Source: Aurantimonas aggregata (GTDB lineage Bacteria; Pseudomonadota; Alphaproteobacteria; Rhizobiales; Rhizobiaceae). Taken from it: a stretch of DNA of 64,000 nt. The notes under the pieces were generated by a model. That model saw nothing but the letters and a program-made list of their open reading frames with translations, was not told the DNA's origin and searched no databases. Where the stretch lies: assembly GCF_010500835.1 (NCBI RefSeq), contig NZ_JAAAMJ010000008.1, positions 94,439 through 158,438 of the forward strand. The letters run 5' to 3'. The position numbers and the translations under genes were made by a program. Position 1 is the stretch's first letter. Every line of letters starts with the position of its first letter. This document shows positions 61,160-64,000 of the stretch, piece after piece.

Positions 61160-63930
61160 TGACTGCTACGTTTCATGCGCTTGGCGCCGGTCGCGACGCA
61201 GGCCTTTACTACGTCAGCGATCCCAATCGTGAGGCTCGTCCGCGCAACCGTGATGAGTACTACCTCGCCGATGGCGGCGGCGTGTGGTGGTCGACAGGTA
61301 GCAGCGTCGTGACGCACGCGGCCCCCATCGACAAGGAGAGCTTTCGCGATCTCTGCGCCGGCGTACACCCGCGTTCAGGCAAAGGAATTGTTCGCGGCTC
61401 CGGCGAGCGCCATCGCGCCGGCTGGGACGTGACGTTCTCTGCGCCCAAGTCAGTCTCCCTGCTCTGGGCCGCCGGAAGCGACGTCCAGCGTGCTGCGATC
61501 GAAGAGCTGCAAGGCAAAGCCGTCGAAGCGGCCCTTTCCTTTGTCGAACGCCAGGCACTTCTCGAAGTGCGGCTCGGCGCCGGCGGGACGATACGCGAGG
61601 CACCCACCGACATCATCGTCGGCCGCTTTGCCCATACGACATCGCGCGCCGGCGATCCGAACATCCACACTCATTGTGTCCTGATGAATGTCGCTGGATC
61701 CGCCGATGGCCGTTGGCGGACGCTCGAGCCGGACGCGATGTTCAAATGGACGAAGACGATTGGCGCTGCCTACCGCGCCGAGCTGTCCCGAATGCTTGTC
61801 GAGAGGGGATTCGTCTTGAGGCCCGCCGGTCGCGATCAGATCGAGATCGTCGGCGTCGGTGAGGACCTGATTGAGACCTTCTCCAAACGCTCCCGCGAGA
61901 TCGAAGCCATCGTCGGCGACCGAGAGACCGCGTCGGGAGTCCGGAAGCAGCTGGCTGCGCTCAGCACGAGGCAGTTAAAGGAGATGCTTCCAACCGATGC
62001 CGAGCTCGAGGCACGCTGGCATGAGGAGTTCGGGCAGGCGCGGGAACAGTTGTGGGAGCAGGCGCTGGAGGCAGCTCGAGGGCGGGACCTCGCCCGGCAG
62101 CGAACTCCGACGGATCACCGCGGCGATAGAAACGGCCGAGATGGCGTAGACCCGGCCAGAGGCGACGGTCCGCAGCTCGACCCAATCCCCGTGGAGGGCT
62201 CAGGCCCGACAGCGCGCGGCGCCTCCTCCCTCCTGTCGCACCAGAGCGTCATCGATCGGCGCGAAGTGCTGCGCCAGTCACTCATCGAAGCCAGCCGCGA
62301 AGGCATAGGGATCGCAGCCGTCGAGGCGGAGCTCAAGGCCTTGCAGGCGGACGGTTCGCTGTTGATGCTTCAGGACGGCCGCAGTGCCGCGTGGACGACC
62401 GAGCACCTGATGGAGCGCGAGGCCGCAATGCTGAAGGCCTGCAATCGGGCCGACGAGCGCGAGTTCTTCAAGGCCGATGCCATCCACGATGCTATCGAGG
62501 AGGCCAGCCATCTTTCCGAGGAGCAGCGAGCGGCGGTCTTGGGCGCCGCAAGCCGGCACGGTGTGTCGCTGATCGAAGCAGGCGCCGGAACCGGCAAGAC
62601 AACGCTTGCCAGCGCGATCAAAGCCGCTGCCGATCGTTCCGGCCTCAAGGTGGTCGGGCTCGCGCCGACCTGGCTTGCCGCCGACGAGCTGTCCAGGTCG
62701 ATTGGCGTGCCGGCTCAGGCCGTAGCCAAATGGCGGTATGATCGGCAGGCTCAGGGTGGCGCGACGATGAGGGGCATGCAGGAGCTTCCTCCGCTCGACT
62801 CCCGTACGGTCATTCTCCTCGACGAGGCGGGCATGCTGGGCACGCTCGACATGGCCGCGGTTCTCACCGCGGCGGCGGCCGCAGGCGCGAAGGTCATCGC
62901 CTTCGGCGATCGCCGGCAGCTTGAGGCGGTTTCGCAAGGCAACCCCCTGGCTCTCATCGCCGAGGAGTTGCGGCATGTCGAGACGCTGACGGTCATTCGG
63001 CGCCAGCACCACGCTTGGCAGCGTTCCGCCTCCATCGCGATGAGCGAAGGCCGGTTTGACGAGGCGTTCAGCGCTTACCATGATCATGGCGCCATTCAGT
63101 TCGCTAAGGATCAGGTGACGGCGCTGTCCGAGACGATCCGCCACTGGACCGATCTTCGCGAAGCGCATCAGGACGACGTTGTCATCGTCACCCGGTCCAA
63201 CCGCGACGCTGCTCTCCTCAACCACCTTGCTCGCCAGACGCTTCGGCAAGCCGGGACGCTTGCAGCTTCCGACATTCATGTTCGGGCGATCGATCGCCGC
63301 AACAATGCCGTGGCTTTGGCTCTCGCAACGGGAGACCGCATCCGCTTTGGTGCCAATTTGAAGGCGCTCGGCATCCGCAACGGCACGCGGGGGACCGTGG
63401 TCGCCATCGACAGCGAAGGCGATGCTGCCGATCCCATCGTCCATGTAGAGCTCGAGGACGGCAGGACCGTCGCCCTACGCTGGAGCGATTACGCGCCGCC
63501 ACAGCGCGGCACCTCCGTTCGGCCGCTGCCGCGGATCACCCACGCCTATGCAGGCACGGTCTATTCGGTGCAGGGTAGGACGGCCGCAGCGGCGGTGTTT
63601 CATGTCGGATCGCGCACCGACGCACGCGAGACCTATGTTGCCATGACGCGGCACCGTGCCGACGTCCGGGTCGTCGTCGATTGCGATCGCCTGCTCCGCG
63701 AAGCAAGCAACGAGATCCTCGATATGGACGCGCCGGACACCGACAAGCTCGCAGCCCTCGTCGTCGAGGCCGAGCGCTTCGACGAGAAGCTCAACATCGC
63801 ATCGTTCCGCCAGCGTCTGGCCGACCGCCGTACTCCGACCATTGACGTTGCACGCGATCGTAATGATGGTCTGATACCAACGTGCGCGATAGCTGACTCT
63901 GTAGGGGTTCCCAAGGCGGGCGAAGTCTGA
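61159..63930 (+). CDS. MobF/TraA-type conjugative relaxase-helicase
   Basis: A 923-residue TrwC/TraI-like relaxase fused to a superfamily 1 helicase. The relaxase half starts MTATFHALGAGRDAGLYYVS with Tyr residues at 17-18 as nucleophile candidates; the metal His triad is in NIHTHCVLMNV near residue 170. The helicase half has Walker A GAGTGKTTLAS (about 475), DEAGMLG as motif II and YVAMTRHRADV near the end. It would nick and unwind the element for transfer. It is coupled to the integrase by a one-base overlap (TGATG). The last 20-30 residues (after IASFRQRLADRR) look unlike the family, perhaps through insertion of the adjacent IS. Confidence 0.9.
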   Translation: MTATFHALGAGRDAGLYYVSDPNREARPRNRDEYYLADGGGVWWSTGSSVVTHAAPIDKESFRDLCAGVHPRSGKGIVRGSGERHRAGWDVTFSAPKSVSLLWAAGSDVQRAAIEELQGKAVEAALSFVERQALLEVRLGAGGTIREAPTDIIVGRFAHTTSRAGDPNIHTHCVLMNVAGSADGRWRTLEPDAMFKWTKTIGAAYRAELSRMLVERGFVLRPAGRDQIEIVGVGEDLIETFSKRSREIEAIVGDRETASGVRKQLAALSTRQLKEMLPTDAELEARWHEEFGQAREQLWEQALEAARGRDLARQRTPTDHRGDRNGRDGVDPARGDGPQLDPIPVEGSGPTARGASSLLSHQSVIDRREVLRQSLIEASREGIGIAAVEAELKALQADGSLLMLQDGRSAAWTTEHLMEREAAMLKACNRADEREFFKADAIHDAIEEASHLSEEQRAAVLGAASRHGVSLIEAGAGTGKTTLASAIKAAADRSGLKVVGLAPTWLAADELSRSIGVPAQAVAKWRYDRQAQGGATMRGMQELPPLDSRTVILLDEAGMLGTLDMAAVLTAAAAAGAKVIAFGDRRQLEAVSQGNPLALIAEELRHVETLTVIRRQHHAWQRSASIAMSEGRFDEAFSAYHDHGAIQFAKDQVTALSETIRHWTDLREAHQDDVVIVTRSNRDAALLNHLARQTLRQAGTLAASDIHVRAIDRRNNAVALALATGDRIRFGANLKALGIRNGTRGTVVAIDSEGDAADPIVHVELEDGRTVALRWSDYAPPQRGTSVRPLPRITHAYAGTVYSVQGRTAAAAVFHVGSRTDARETYVAMTRHRADVRVVVDCDRLLREASNEILDMDAPDTDKLAALVVEAERFDEKLNIASFRQRLADRRTPTIDVARDRNDGLIPTCAIADSVGVPKAGEV

Positions 63931-64000
63931 ATCGATGGAGGCAAACGGAGGTTTGCCATGGCTTCAGCGATCCCGCTTCGTTCCGATTTCAACGGACCCG
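63875..64000 (+). mobile_element. Probable left end of an IS630-family element
   Basis: The transposase start at 63958 shows that an IS630-type element begins shortly before it. The left boundary is a guess: a TA at 63875-63876, which is the usual IS630 target, is followed by a CCAACGTGCGCGATAGCTG stretch that resembles such terminal repeats. The right end lies outside the window. Confidence 0.4.
63958..64000 (+). CDS. IS630-family transposase, first 14 codons
   Basis: The frame starting ATG 63958 encodes MASAIPLRSDFNGP, which matches the typical N terminus of IS630-family transposases (an xxAIPLRSDF pattern). It has a good ribosome site (GGAGG seven bases upstream) and runs off the window. 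The assignment rests on this short stretch only. Confidence 0.65.
   Translation, partial: MASAIPLRSDFNGP

Overview
The window is about 68% GC by eye and reads as a chromosome segment of an alphaproteobacterium, most likely of the order Hyphomicrobiales (Rhizobiales). This rests on the ccmABCDG order, the ftsY-mtaB-dapF block, the ffh / chorismate mutase / rpsP / rimM / trmD / rplS block, the sdhCDAB genes and the protein styles (zinc-ribbon Nudix, DUF533/TerB, DUF2061). I could not run any search, so family names come from motif recognition and the genus is not determined.

Layout. 1-2674: the end of a cytochrome c maturation operon (partial ccmA, ccmB, ccmC, a small ccmD and ccmG). 2732-7878: a Nudix hydrolase, a DUF533 protein, an L,D-transpeptidase, a Crp/Fnr regulator and, divergent from it, a large autotransporter whose passenger looks like an ice-binding-type (DUF3494) domain. 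7934-14247: yciB, ftsY (frame-broken at a 9-base A run), mtaB, dapF, a small membrane protein and a membrane-anchored endonuclease/phosphatase-fold protein, all on the minus strand. 14710-23285: translation and secretion housekeeping (ffh, chorismate mutase, rpsP, rimM, trmD, rplS), with a diguanylate cyclase, an ABM-type monooxygenase, a DUF5996-acetyltransferase fusion and a TSUP permease among them. 23408-32728: small genes, leuC, thiC behind a TPP riboswitch, an RlpA-like protein, a frameshifted PhoD-like phosphatase and a SleB-type hydrolase lipoprotein. 32843-37514: the succinate dehydrogenase genes, with an unrelated secreted-protein gene between sdhA and sdhB.

38321-58861 is the most unusual part. 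A tightly packed plus-strand run of eight genes (41479-52518) joins three glycosyltransferases, a double-ATPase ABC protein, a 902-residue ABC protein with a ruined nucleotide site and a large insertion, a stand-alone cyclic-nucleotide-binding domain, a metallo-beta-lactamase-fold hydrolase and a class III nucleotidyl cyclase. A second, membrane-bound cyclase gene lies just upstream on the other strand. A YejABE-like peptide importer operon faces the run from downstream. Two paralogous polysaccharide-deacetylase-like genes bracket the region. My inference is a glycan or envelope assembly/export system controlled by a cyclic nucleotide.

59437-64000 is the left end of an integrative element: tRNA-Ser(CGA), a tyrosine integrase reading away from it, a MobF/TraA-type relaxase-helicase translationally coupled to the integrase, and the first codons of an IS630-type transposase at the window edge.
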